Part shown: positions 33,030 to 43,755 of the stretch, piece by piece
How positions within the stretch are numbered: the first letter of the stretch is position 1
Layout: the number at the start of each line of letters is the position of its first letter
DNA from: Codonopsis lanceolata
Taxonomy: Eukaryota; Streptophyta; Magnoliopsida; Asterales; Campanulaceae
DNA: 64,000 bases
NCBI GenBank assembly: GCA_013146195.2
Contig: CM028378.1
Coordinates: forward strand, 13,685,828 to 13,749,827
Reading direction: 5' to 3'
Made by a program: the position numbers and the translations under genes
The notes under the pieces: model-generated
The model's input: only the letters and a program-made list of their open reading frames with translations
Databases searched by the model: none
Told to the model about the DNA's origin: nothing

Positions 33030-33892
33030 GGGCGGTCCATTTTATAAAATTTTTAATTGCTAAAATATTTTTTTAAATGGAAAAAAGTCACTTTTAGACG
33101 CAAAAAGATTGTGATGTCCTTAATGAGTAAGAGACGCATTGCGGTAAGTTTATATATCGTGGTGAAAAGTTTCTTTCATCAATTAATTTTACATATTTTT
33201 GCACCGCGTTTCAAAGATTCATTTTTAAATATTTTTCACAGCATGTTTATATGTCGCGGTACAAAGTCTATAAAGTACAAATTTATATATCGCGGTGCAA
33301 AGTTTTCTTCATCAATTAATTTTACATATTTTTGCATCGCGGTTCACAAATATATTCACTGCGATTCAAAGATTTTGAAATATATATTGCGGTGCACATA
33401 TGTTGTTAACCAGTGTTCATAACAATTAACATTTATTAGTTTTTATATTATTTAAGTTTTAATAGAAAATTTTAAGTAAATAGATATTTGTATCGCAGTA
33501 CAGCTTTTTTATATATCGTGTTTCATAGTTTTTATATATCGCGGTACAAATTAAATTTGAAAATATAGGTTTTGCACCGCAATATATAAAAATTATACAC
33601 CGTGATACAAAAATAATAATTTACTCAGTTTTGAATAGAGAAATGTAAGTAAGCAAAAATTTATATCGCGGTGCAACATTATTACATATAGCGGTACAAA
33701 TAAAATTTGAAGTATATGTTTTGCACCACGGTATATACAACTATGAACCGCGATTTAGAGGTTAGTCATCTGTTACACGAATCTTGTGCTCAATAAGGGT
33801 AACGTAGTCTTTTTCCGTCCAAAATGACTTTTTGCGGTTAAAAATAAAAATAGGGTACTTTAGCGAATACAATTTTGAAAAAAGGGACCGGC
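33030..33892. mobile_element. Unclassified inverted-repeat element E1
   Basis: The two ends are long imperfect inverted repeats of roughly 100 bp. The left starts GGGCGGTCC, continues TTGCTAAAATA, then AAAAAAGTCACTTTTAGACG. The right end read inversely is GGCCGGTCCC, TTCGCTAAAGTA, then GCAAAAAGTCATTTTGGACG. The interior holds about 17 copies, in both orientations, of a TATATCGCGGTGCAAA-type motif. There is no coding capacity. The long TIR and lack of genes suggest a MULE-like non-autonomous transposon, but I found no clear target duplication. Confidence 0.6.
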
Positions 33893-34550
33893 CTGCAATT
33901 TTTTCTTTCTTTTTTTTTAATGATTGTGGGTCGGTCCCTTTTCTTAAATTATTGGAATAATTACGAGTCGGTACACTTTCCTTAAATTGTAACCGCTACA
34001 GTACTTTTTTGTTTTCAACCGCATAAATCTACTTTTGTTAATTTTTTCCATAAATGCCCACCATTGTTAATTTCTCTTGTTCCTCTTTTGCTTTCTTCCT
34101 TCCTTTTTTCCTCTCCATTAATATTGCACAGTTGATACCTTCAGTCCAGACCTTGAAAAGATTAAGCAAGCCTTTCCGATCCTATCCAACAGATGAAGAT
34201 TGGAATAGTGAGTTTTTTTTTTTTCATTTCATGAGTTGACTATGTATATGTATATATACACCCACTTCAACTCCTACCAAGACATCACATTTTTGTGTGA
34301 CGATGGAATCATCACTAATGTATCTGACACTACAGATGTCGATGTCGCCAACTTTTTCAATAAATTAGGGGAAACTGTGATCTTCCATATTAGGGAGTGC
34401 TACCTCTCTCAGCAATTCAAAGACATGGAGGCCTAGCAACCAGACAACGTTATACGCAATTATTTTAGCAGCCCATTGTCATTTATCTCTGTTGTCTAAG
34501 CCATTGTTCTGTTGGTGCTCGCAAGATTACAAACAAGGAGGCAATGATGT

Positions 34551-34979
34551 TCAATCAAAGGCAACGATGCTCGCATCATGATAGCTCTTGTGGGCATCGT
34601 TGCCTCCGATATTGGCGTCGTTGCCTCCGATGTGGGCGACGTTACCTCCGATGTGTGTGTCGTTGCCTACGATGTAGGCGTCGTTGCCTCCGATGTGTGT
34701 GTCGTTGCCTTCAATGGTGGCGTCGTTGCCTCCGATGTAGGCATCGTTACCATGACCAACACACTCACTTCTTGATTTGGAATCTGAATGGCGATTTCCC
34801 TCAATGAACCATTTTTTGATCAATTTAGAGATTCTCGGCGAGGATAACCGAGCAGAAACAAACCCATATGCACATCGCACATAACGACGCGGGGTTTTGA
34901 ACTTACGACATTGGGTTTTCGGTTTTCTATTGTTGGGTTTTATGGGGAAAAAACTGGAGACGATAATGAAATAAGACAA
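34551..34979 (-). CDS. Hypothetical protein with heptapeptide repeats
   Basis: A 142-codon open frame of unknown function. The N-terminal half is basic with no recognised domain. The C-terminal half (about residues 75-130) is seven and a bit 7-residue repeats of the form GNDTHIG or GNDAYIG, because the 21-bp minisatellite keeps the frame. There are no introns, signal peptide or membrane segment. It lies inside repeat element E2 and may be only an open frame created by the minisatellite. I would not treat it as an established gene. Confidence 0.2.
   Translation of the reverse strand: MSYFIIVSSFFPIKPNNRKPKTQCRKFKTPRRYVRCAYGFVSARLSSPRISKLIKKWFIEGNRHSDSKSRSECVGHGNDAYIGGNDATIEGNDTHIGGNDAYIVGNDTHIGGNVAHIGGNDANIGGNDAHKSYHDASIVAFD
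34594..34751. repeat. 21-bp minisatellite
   Basis: Seven full units and a partial one of the form GGCGTCGTTGCCTCCGATGT plus one base. Copies alternate between GGCGTCG and TGTGTCG starts, suggesting a 42-bp higher-order unit. Confidence 0.9.
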
Positions 34980-35551
34980 ACTTGGTGATCAATGTATAGT
35001 AGCTTTGAAAAATAAAAGTTTTGGGATATTGGTCAAATAAGACGAATTGAGTGACTTAACTCATTCACTTTCATAATATTTTGACAAATGTTACCAAATT
35101 TAGTTTTGTTCCACTTCTTAAGGCAATGCTTAAGGGTAGCTAATCTCTTACAGTCTTTTCTCCATTGCCAATTTTCTTTATAAGCCTTAAATCGAGCAGC
35201 CCCTCTCATCTACTTTTAGTCGAGATATTTGAGACTGCAAAGCGTAGTTTTGCCTACATATGAAAACGATGCCTGAAATTAATGATCGATGCCCAAAATT
35301 AAGTATTGATGCCTAATTTTTGTATTACGATGCCCAAATTTGGTGAGGATTTTTGTATTACGATGCCCAAATTTTTGAATGACACCCAAATATTTTTTTC
35401 GACGCCCAAATTGGGACAGTGCCTTTGTGTGCACGTTTTTCCATCATTAAGGGTATCTTCGTCATTTTCCCTTAAAAATGTACTTTAACAATTGAAAACA
35501 AATATAGGGAACTTTTTCGATAATAATATCATGACAGTGGACAGACCTCTG

Positions 35552-37269
35552 GTTATCACCCTAAATTATAATTGTTCGACTACTCTAATTTTTTTTCCAA
35601 CCGCAAAAGTATAATTTTCTTTTGTTTCTTCCTAAAATGTCATCGTTCCCACTTCCCTATTTCCACCCTTCTATGTTCGATACCTTTGCTAGAAGCCTAA
35701 AGGTGGGTCTGTAGGGGGAAGCAGTTCATTAAAGCAACAATTATGTCATCTTCTTCGTTGCAGAAATCTATCTCATGTAAGACCCCGAATCTTTAAGCAT
35801 TTGACTTGGTAGAACGTTTACGAACTTTGTTCTTGCTCACGACCTTTGAGAGATCCTAGGTCTTCGTGTACTTTCTTGGAGGCATTTACATTAATAATCA
35901 CCATGCTTATAAGTTTACATGTGGCCACGACATTCACAGTAGTCGTTGTCGTAAGTTTGGATACTTGATTCACAATTTTAGTTATCGTGTCGTCGTACGA
36001 GTTCGTACCGTTGTTTTTATTGTCGTTTTACTCGGTTAGTATTATTTTAACCCTAGGATTGGCTCTGGATGACTAGGGGGACCTTGGGGGATTAACTTGG
36101 TATTATTTTGGTTTGGTCGTGTTAACGTTTGCACACGCTCTTGTTTAATTTTCGGTGTGACTTGTGCATTCCCATAGGCCATGATAGGTCTGTAGTTATT
36201 TGGTTATAGTTTTTTTATAGACAACTTGGATTTGAGATCTGTTTGATGCGTTATAAACTAGACTTCGAGATCTTTTTAACCATGCCTTGTGTGTAATCTT
36301 TGAATTTGTATTTCAGTACAGACACATTTTCAAAGTTTACCCAAATTATAGTATACTATAGTTGACTACTCCTTGTGTATTTGACTTTTTTAACCAAATA
36401 CACCCTAATTACTTCCAAATACAATCAAAACCTTTATTTCTCCAGATTTTTTCAGCCTCAACAATGGAGAGCTTGAGTATGTGTGTTCTTGGTGAGATTA
36501 GTGTGTGAATAGTGACCTCCCAGAGCTCCGATGACCCGATCGTTGATTTGAGACCACCCTTTCAAAGCTCTTGACTTGTAGATCAATAATCCTTGATTTG
36601 TTTACATTTTCTCCAGCTTTTAATGGGCTTAAGGTAAGCTACAAATTTACAGAGTTTTGTATGCTAGATTGTTTGAGGTGCTAGACTTCATTAAACTTGC
36701 TTAGATCATGCTAAGGAAAAGTTTTATCAAATTTATAAAACGTTTTAATGCTTCTATGAAATCTAAATTTTTTTCCATGAATCTTGACTTGATGATTTTG
36801 GTCTTGGACTTAGTTTGAAATAAGTTCATGTTTTGATTTGAAATCATTGTTGTTCATGAACTTGTTGGAAAACAAACCATATATACAAATTCAGCCCCTG
36901 TTTTGGGCAAATTTTGGGAAAATACTGGTACTAATTTACTAAAGGGAATTTTCTAAAAATGTAGTATGTCACACCTATACATGTTAATTAACTCTCTGTA
37001 AAGTTTCATAAATTTTGGAGTTCAGGAAGTATTTTTCATTAGTCAAAAATCGTGGCTGTTCCAGTAAGTTGTTACCACAAAGTCAATCTGTTACTCGCAG
37101 TAGAGTTGTACACAGTGTCTGCCTGCGTTTATGTTCGCTAGCTTACCAAAGGTAGTCCTGCTCGCATAGTCGAGTACTGGGACTTGACCTTGGCCCAAGT
37201 GGCGTTCTGCTCGCTTGCTTATCAAAGGTAGTCTTGTTCGCATAGTCGAGTACTGGGACTTGACCTTGG
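35552..37269 (+). repeat. Probable Ty3/gypsy LTR and leader DNA, decayed
   Basis: TGTAAGACCCCGAATC at about 35775 resembles a Ty3/gypsy LTR start. The following 1.4 kb has the T-rich, non-coding texture of a del/Tekay-type LTR and leader. No PBS or coding fragment confirms it. It ends in a 60-bp direct repeat (37133-37193 and 37210-37269) that directly abuts the next LTR. Confidence 0.35.
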
Positions 37270-38670
37270 TGTAGACACCCCAATTTCGTACCCCTCGTAT
37301 GTGATATGACATGAAATATCAAGACATGTTAAAACGCTAACGAATGTCAAGTTACAGGATTTAAAATGCAAAAGAAAAAGTCGAATGCGTAAACAGTGAA
37401 TTGCAAGGGCCCAAAGTGTCAAAAAGAGGAGAAAAAAAAGAGCATGGCGCCACCCACATCATCTCTTGGCGCGGCGCCCAGATCCACCATGGGTGGCGCC
37501 CAATAGTGCCCTGTGCATGGTAGCATTTTGCTTTTGGTGCAACTCTCTCAGCGCACGGTACAAGTCGATGAAGCACAGAAAGATAAATCTTAACGGCGAA
37601 GGAATCTCAATCTCAGCCTATAAATAAAGAGGCTCGGCTTGTGAAAATTCATTCCGCAAAAACACCGCACACAGTTCACACACCGCGATCACGCAGTTAA
37701 AAATTCCTCCGCAGTGAGTTCTGAGAGAGCGCTTTGAGAGTTTTCCTCCTCTAGCCCCAAAGCTCCATCAAATCTCCCCCAAATACAAAACCAACCGGCC
37801 AAAGTGAAACCTAGCTGCCCTGCTATGATTCCGCTCTATTCCACCGGTCCAAAAATCCCAAAAGGAATAGTTGCCCTGCCCGAATCCAGACGCCAAATTC
37901 ACAAAAAACAAGTAGTTGCTCTGCTTGATTTCCACCGTCAGCAAGCAAACAACAGCAAAAAAACAAGCAGTTGCTCCGCCCGGTTCCCGAGGCCAGAAAA
38001 CAACTTTCGGAAGCAGTTATTCTGCCCGAATATCCGCAACAGCAAAACAATAGCAAAAAGACTCCCTTTCCCGGAAGGACAGAGCGAGCGCACCCTAAAA
38101 TCTATTTGAAGCTAGTTGGTACGAGATAAAGCCCACACGCTTCAAAAGGTAGGGTATTTACAGTTATATTTATTAAAAAGTGCTATTTAGGCCTGCCCCA
38201 TGTAATAAAAATAAGCAGTTATGCTGCCCGAAATTCTATAGAAAATAGCATTAAAAAAAGCCATTATTATTGCCGAATATTTATAAATGTATTTGTAACT
38301 CTCGAAAAGAGATTGTTGCAAGTTTGTAATAATATATGTACGAATATGTATATTTAAATGTTTTATTTTATCTGTTGAATAAATATAATAAAATCATATT
38401 TTAGCTAAAAAATCTATTTTGAGACCGAAAGGGCGAATTGGGCGCCTAACCCCTTCCCACCTCGTAACTTAGCCTCCGAACTCTTTTACAAATCTTGTTA
38501 CATCTGGTTTTTCTTTGTTTTTCCTTAAAATAAAGATGACGACTCTGTTTTAACCTATTGAGTCCACAATGAGGCCGGACATATTCCACACGCCTTAAAA
38601 CGTTTTGATTTTGTTCTTCCTTTTAAAGGGAAGCCAAAATGTGCAAAGCCGGGGCACTCATAGTGGCGAC
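37270..38670 (+). repeat. Tat/Ogre-type Ty3/gypsy LTR
   Basis: It starts TGTAGACACCCCAATTTCG, the well-known terminus of Tat/Ogre LTRs, and ends ...GGGGCACTCA just before a Tat/Ogre-type PBS. An internal TATA box (CTATAAATAAAG, 37618-37630) is the likely LTR promoter. GGCGCC-containing palindromes occur at 37445-37500. No second LTR is found in the window. Confidence 0.8.
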
Positions 38671-38673
38671 TCT

Positions 38674-38691
38674 GCTGGGGAAGTTGTTTTT
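38674..38691 (+). other. Tat/Ogre primer-binding site
   Basis: TGGCGACTCTGCTGGGGA, a few bases after the LTR end, is the form of PBS characteristic of plant Tat/Ogre elements. Confidence 0.8.
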
Positions 38692-39786
38692 ATTTTAAAG
38701 GAAAAATAAAAACAAAGGGCTAAACTCATTTTCAAACAAAAAAAAACAAGTTTTCTATTCTTTTTGGCTAAATATGTTTATTATATTTATTCAACAGTTT
38801 AAATATTGCATTTTTAGATATCTGTATATATATTTGTGCAAATAACCGCGTAACTTGCAGCAGTTTCGTTCCGAGTACCATTGCGAATACAAAAAAAAAT
38901 TAAAAATAAAAGTTCGGGCAGGATAAAAAAAAGGGGGTTGGGGCTTTATTTATTATTGATTTATTCTGTTTTATCTTGCTATTATTCTGTTTGCTTTATT
39001 TATTTCGTGCAAAAAAATGTAAATATTATTTTATTTTGCGGATTTGGATCAATATGTAATTAATAGGAATAAATAGATTCTCCACTTTTCTTTCTATTTC
39101 TTGATCTTAATGGTCGTTGCTTGCTCGCGCCATCCTTTCAAGGACTCAAGCTAATCAGCCGAGAAAATCCACAAAGAACAGAAAGATAGGCCATTAACTG
39201 CTTATTTATTGCTTTATATATCTGAAAAAAAGAACTTTACTGCTTTTTTAGATACCGTGCACACGTGCACGCACATAGAAATATTTTGAACTGCTTCCCT
39301 ACACCATGACCAGCCTACCCCCTGCATCAGCCAACGTTAATTGCATATAGATTCTCATGACACTTCATGGACCGATCGGTTTTTATATCCCTGAACTATT
39401 GACCGATCCCTATTGCAAAAAAAAAAAAGCAAAAAAAAATATGAATAAAGATATGCACAGGGGCTGACCAATAATTTTTGTGATATTCGACTTAGACCAT
39501 TTTGAATAGTGGATCCCGGAAAGAGTATAGGTCCTTCGCCTGAGATCAGTCCGGTCTTAGGGAGTCGAAAGGCAGGTGGAATACGAGGTTCCTATACTCT
39601 GGAGAAAGAATCCACAATTCCAAGAATAGTCCTGAGACTGTCAAAACAAGGCGGGTGCTTGTCCGATAATTTTAGGAAAAATGAATAATAATAAAAAATA
39701 CTAATAATAAAGGCACACTGTACTCAGAACCCCGAAAGCCTTCAGTCAATCCCTTCTGATACCTTCAAACCTTTTTCCTCAGAAAC
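38692..39786 (+). other. Tat/Ogre leader, no gene
   Basis: Long untranslated leader between PBS and gag, as is usual for the lineage. There are no recognisable coding fragments. Confidence 0.6.
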
Positions 39787-41680
39787 TTGGCCCGAATTTG
39801 GAAAGACAGAGATAGTACCGGTCGATTGATACGGGATACATGCACAGGGGTGAGAACAAAGAACATCAGGGTCAGAACAAAAAATGTCATAATCAGTCCA
39901 GAGGGTACAGATTTGAGTAGAATGGCAGCTGAAAATGAGCAGTCTACAGTGGGTACAGATACAGGGGCTCCAGGGTACACTCCAACTCCGGCCATGCAAC
40001 AGTGGTTAGACCAAAATTTGGATGTACATGCTGATCGCATAATGAGCCAAATGGCAAATCTCGTACAAAGTTTAAAGCCCAATGGTGAGGGAACCTCTTT
40101 CCCTGCAACCCCTCAAGAAGCATCTACTTCTCATGCTCCTCTAAACCCAAACCCTCAACCAAACACCAACCCACCACCAAACACTACCAATACCCCAAGC
40201 CCAAAATTTCCACAAACCCCTATTATCCAAATTTTAACCCTTTCTCACCATACCCACCATATCATTTCCCAAACACCAGTATACCTCATAATCCAAATGA
40301 CCTCTCATTTCCCATCAACAATCCACTCCAAAATAGCCCACATATGGACCCCAGAAGTTATACCCAATCAGGCCAAGTAACGACCTATTTACCCTTCAAT
40401 GATCCTGGTCGTCAGGCAGAAACCAACAATAACCCACCTCCTCAAAATCCTGCTAGCATATACCAAAACCCAGCACCCGCAAATAACCTACCTCCCTAAA
40501 ATCCTTACCAAATACCTCCTCAAAATCCTTACCAAATGCCACATCAAGAAATCAACCCACCTATCCCCAATCCTTCCAGCATATACCAAAACTCAACACC
40601 CCCTCCTACCAAACTAAAGGCAGACATTGAAAACTTAAAAGGAATGGTGCTCAAAATTCTAAACAAAGGAGAATTTTCTACACGGGCATTAGCACTGCAT
40701 CATTCGGCCATACTACCCTCAAAATTTAAAATGTCCAACATAGAAAAATTCGATGGGACTGTATGCCCTATCTCTCACCTGAAATCTTATTCTACTGGCA
40801 TGCAGTTAAGAAGGGCTAGTTTTGAAGCTGTGGCCTCCAATTTTCACCTTACCTTGATAGGGGCTGTTAAGCAATGGTTAATGCTAGCAGATAATAGCAC
40901 AATGGGCACTTGGGACCAAATAGTTGAGGAATTCCTAAAGAGGTACAAAGACAATACTACCTCTGAAAATAAAAGAGATCTTGAGGCGTACACTCAAAGA
41001 GAAAAAGAAACCTGCGTAGACTTTACAGCCAGGTGGAAAAGAAAAATAGCTCAAACATTGGACATGCCTGATCCAGTTGAATCATCCAGGATGTTCATAA
41101 AAAACCTCCAACCTATTTACCTGAAACACATACAGTACCTCCCTTATAGTAACTTCAAAGAAATAGTGGAAATAGGGATCTGTATCGACGAAGATATACG
41201 GACTGGGCATTTAAAAACCAACACGCCTCCTAACTTTTTTCGTTACTCAAGAGGAAAGACAGCCGCATCAGGATCAGCCGTTAATATGGTGGGAAATGCG
41301 CCTGTTATGCCAACAGCTAATTTCCCTACCCAGAGCTACAACACTGTTCCATGATCCTATGGAACATAGAGGTCCGTCAATACAGTGGGTGGAAACAATG
41401 GTCCAAACAGAAACTTCAGGGGTCCGAACAGAGGAAATAGGCACTATGATGAACTGCAAGCTCCACAGTCTATGATATTGCAAGGGCTAAGCACATAGGG
41501 AGTGCTAAAACCCATGGAAAACTATAGGTCGCCGAATCCTCCGCCTAACACATGGAACCACGCCCAGTACTGTGACTACCATCGCTGCAGTGGTCACCTC
41601 ACCGACAAGTGCTACGTGCTAAAAAACACAATCCAGGACCTAATGGATGATAAGGTTATTGAAAAACCTCCCCCCACTTG
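39787..41680 (+). pseudogene. Tat/Ogre-type gag
   Basis: Gag of a Ty3/gypsy element, in at least three frame segments (39787-40380, 40536-41354, then 41480-41680). A Pro/Asn/Thr-rich N-terminus is followed by the retrotransposon gag domain: FKMSNIEKFDGTVCPISHLK, AVKQWLMLADNS, WDQIVEEFLKRYKDNT, then QREKETCVDFTARWKRK. A C-terminal knuckle-like segment reads YCDYHRCSGHLTDKCYVLKN with IQDLMDDKVI. A stop at 41354 and an earlier frameshift near 40400 break it. It ends at about 41680, where unrelated minus-strand MULE DNA begins, so protease and pol are absent. Confidence 0.85.
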
Positions 41681-41819
41681 ATTTCAACTGTCTTTTTGAA
41701 GCTGCATGTTCACTCTCCACCCTAAAATAAGATACAATTAATATTTGTACTGCATGACAAAATTTATAGAAAACAATGAAATGTTGAAAACATTTAAATA
41801 CCTGTTTGTTGTGTTGTTG

Positions 41820-43177
41820 TCGAAGTGCATTACATTATTTGTCTAAATCGACACAGATCTTTTCTTGTACGGCCGTATCCATTACTTCATGGCGTACTCA
41901 AGTGCAGCGGGATAATCAATAAAATCCATCTGAAATCTCTTCAAGTATTCTTCATATATTTGTTCATTTTTTGCATCCACCAAAAAATTCCAACAGAGGG
42001 TAAATTGATCCACCAAAAAACCGGTGAAAGTATTTCTTAAATTCACAAGGATGTTTTTGTTGATATGCCATCGACGTGTGAAAGTATTTCTTACAATTCA
42101 CAAGGATGTTTTTGTAGGAAAAGTGATATGCCATCGCATTCAAAGGATGCAGTGTTGGGAGGTTACTATCACATTTAGCAAGGAGGTTACCTCAATTGCA
42201 TTCATTAATGCATGATCTCTGTAAGTTACTATCACATTTAGCAAGGAGGATTGATTCATCAAAGCTTTCAAGATACCAAGCGCCCAAATGTAGTTATCTT
42301 GCAACTCCGACCCCATATACGCAGCTCCAACCAAAATTGTCATATTTGTCAACGTGACACCAACAATTTCCAACAAGGGTAACTTATATCTGTTTATCTT
42401 GTAAGTGAAATCCATGAAGAGAACCTTGGGAAAAGAACACAATAGTTCAACGCTCATTGGATGAGCCAATAACAAATCTTGAACAGTGTTGGTTTTCTCA
42501 CATCTCCTATGATGGTAGTAATATCCATGCTCCATCAATTTTGCTACAAGTTGCTGCATTTGCGATCGACCATCACGCTCGATAATTTTATTCTTGTTAC
42601 AAGCATTGTAAATAGTTTGTATTGAAGACTTATTACTTTTAAACTTCTCGTGTAAACCTTGCAAAATATCCTTGGGCCTCGAATTGGCATGCGACATGTC
42701 AAGAACATAAGCCTTCTCCGGATCTGATAATCGACCAATAAATGAGTGGCCATGCATGTAAGGGACCTCGGCATGGTTATGCAACCCACATTCAACCTGA
42801 AGTTCTCATATTCTTTCACATAATTGTATGCCCTTCAACACAAAATAGACACCCACATTTTTTCGATCCACGTTATCTCTTACTATTCTTTGTTACTTTA
42901 CTCGAATCATCACCTTTTTTTTACGAAGTTTCCCACCAAGTTCACAACCTAAAGTCAATCGAGGTCCTCTATTTGTCGTACCACTATCAGACCTAGTAAT
43001 TACTATCACAAGCCCATTCTCCCTTCCGGTCGCACACACTCAATCAAATAAATCATCCCGAGATGAAAAATATGAGTGATTTACAAACACATTGCTGTAA
43101 TCTATAACAATCTGTTGTTGAAGAGGAATGATCGCATCATTTACAGGACCAATGACACTTCACTCAGTAGGAAACAT
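41820..43177 (-). pseudogene. MULE transposase, FAR1/FHY3-related
   Basis: A decayed Mutator-like transposase on the minus strand. The FAR1-type DNA-binding part comes first (from 43177): SYFSSRDDLFD, then GLVIVITRSDSGTTNRGPRL with TLGCELGGKLR. A linker follows (HNHAEVPYMHGHSFIGRLSD). The catalytic core is in the long frame 42784-42140: FPKVLFMDFTYKINRYKLPL (first Asp) and LEIVGVTLTNMTILVGAAYM, then an IVTYRDHALMNAIE block. The tail YEEYLKRFQMDFIDYPAALE lies near 41930. A Trp-to-stop at LFD, frameshifts and two small tandem duplications (42024-42136, 42162-42249) inactivate it. Host FAR1-related genes share this architecture, but the decay favours a transposon. Confidence 0.85.
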
Positions 43178-43279
43178 GTTTCCTTCCTGAAAAATAAGCA
43201 AAAACATGTTAAAAATTCATGACTTTGCACTGTTCATGCACTGTCCAGTTAGTGTAGTGTGTGGATGTGGGTTCATTAA

Positions 43280-43540
43280 GCCAGGATGAGATGAACAAAA
43301 GTGAGTTCGGCTAGGCTGAGATGAATAGAGGTGAACATGTTCGGCTAGGCTGAGATGAACAGAGGTGAACATGTTCGGCTAGGATGAGATGAACAACAAT
43401 GAGAGTGTTCGGCCAGACTGAGATGAACATAAGTGTTGGTGTTCGGCCAGAGTGTGATGAACAGCCTTAAGGTTGTTCGTCGAACACTCTGGCCGAACAG
43501 CCTTAAGGCTGTTCATCACACCAGAGCCGAACAGCCGTAA
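43280..43540. repeat. 37-bp tandem repeats ending in interleaved palindromes
   Basis: Units of the form GTTCGGCTAGGCTGAGATGA plus ACAGAGGTGAACAT repeat about five times (43280-43445). They are followed by inverse copies: 43445-43472 pairs with 43501-43528 (AGTGTGATGAACAGCCTTAA), and 43441-43454 pairs with 43485-43498. It lies upstream of the MULE transposase on its strand and may be part of that element. Confidence 0.8.
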
Positions 43541-43755
43541 TACCCAACTTGAATTTTTTTTTATTTTTGGCAAAAAACCAAATTTTAATCGAAGAAAGTG
43601 AAATGAATACTTACATTACCGTTCTCATGACTTCTTTAAGCTCATTTTAATGTTATTTTTGATAATGTGATTATGTTTTGTGTTGGTTTTGAGAGAGTTT
43701 TGAAAAAAAAAATTGGAAGAAGAAAAAACAATGAGGTCTTGTAAGCAATTTTACA

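Larger units (their letters stand above)
33965..35551. mobile_element. Unclassified inverted-repeat element E2, related to E1
   Basis: The left end (GAGTCGGTACAC, CCGCTACAGTAC, TTTTCAACCGC) and the right end read inversely (AGGTCTGTCCAC, CCCTATATTTGTTTTCAATT, TTAAAGTAC, GGGAAAATGACGAAGATACC) follow the same order of blocks as E1. The ...AAGGGTA-TCGTC-TTTTCC block is shared with E1's right end. The interior differs: a 21-bp minisatellite (34594-34751) and a GATGCCCAAAT array (35265-35415). A third similar left end begins at about 35575. Confidence 0.45.

Noticed and set aside
42140..42784. Host FAR1-RELATED SEQUENCE gene
   Set aside because: Domain order fits, but stops, frameshifts and internal duplications indicate a decayed MULE transposase.
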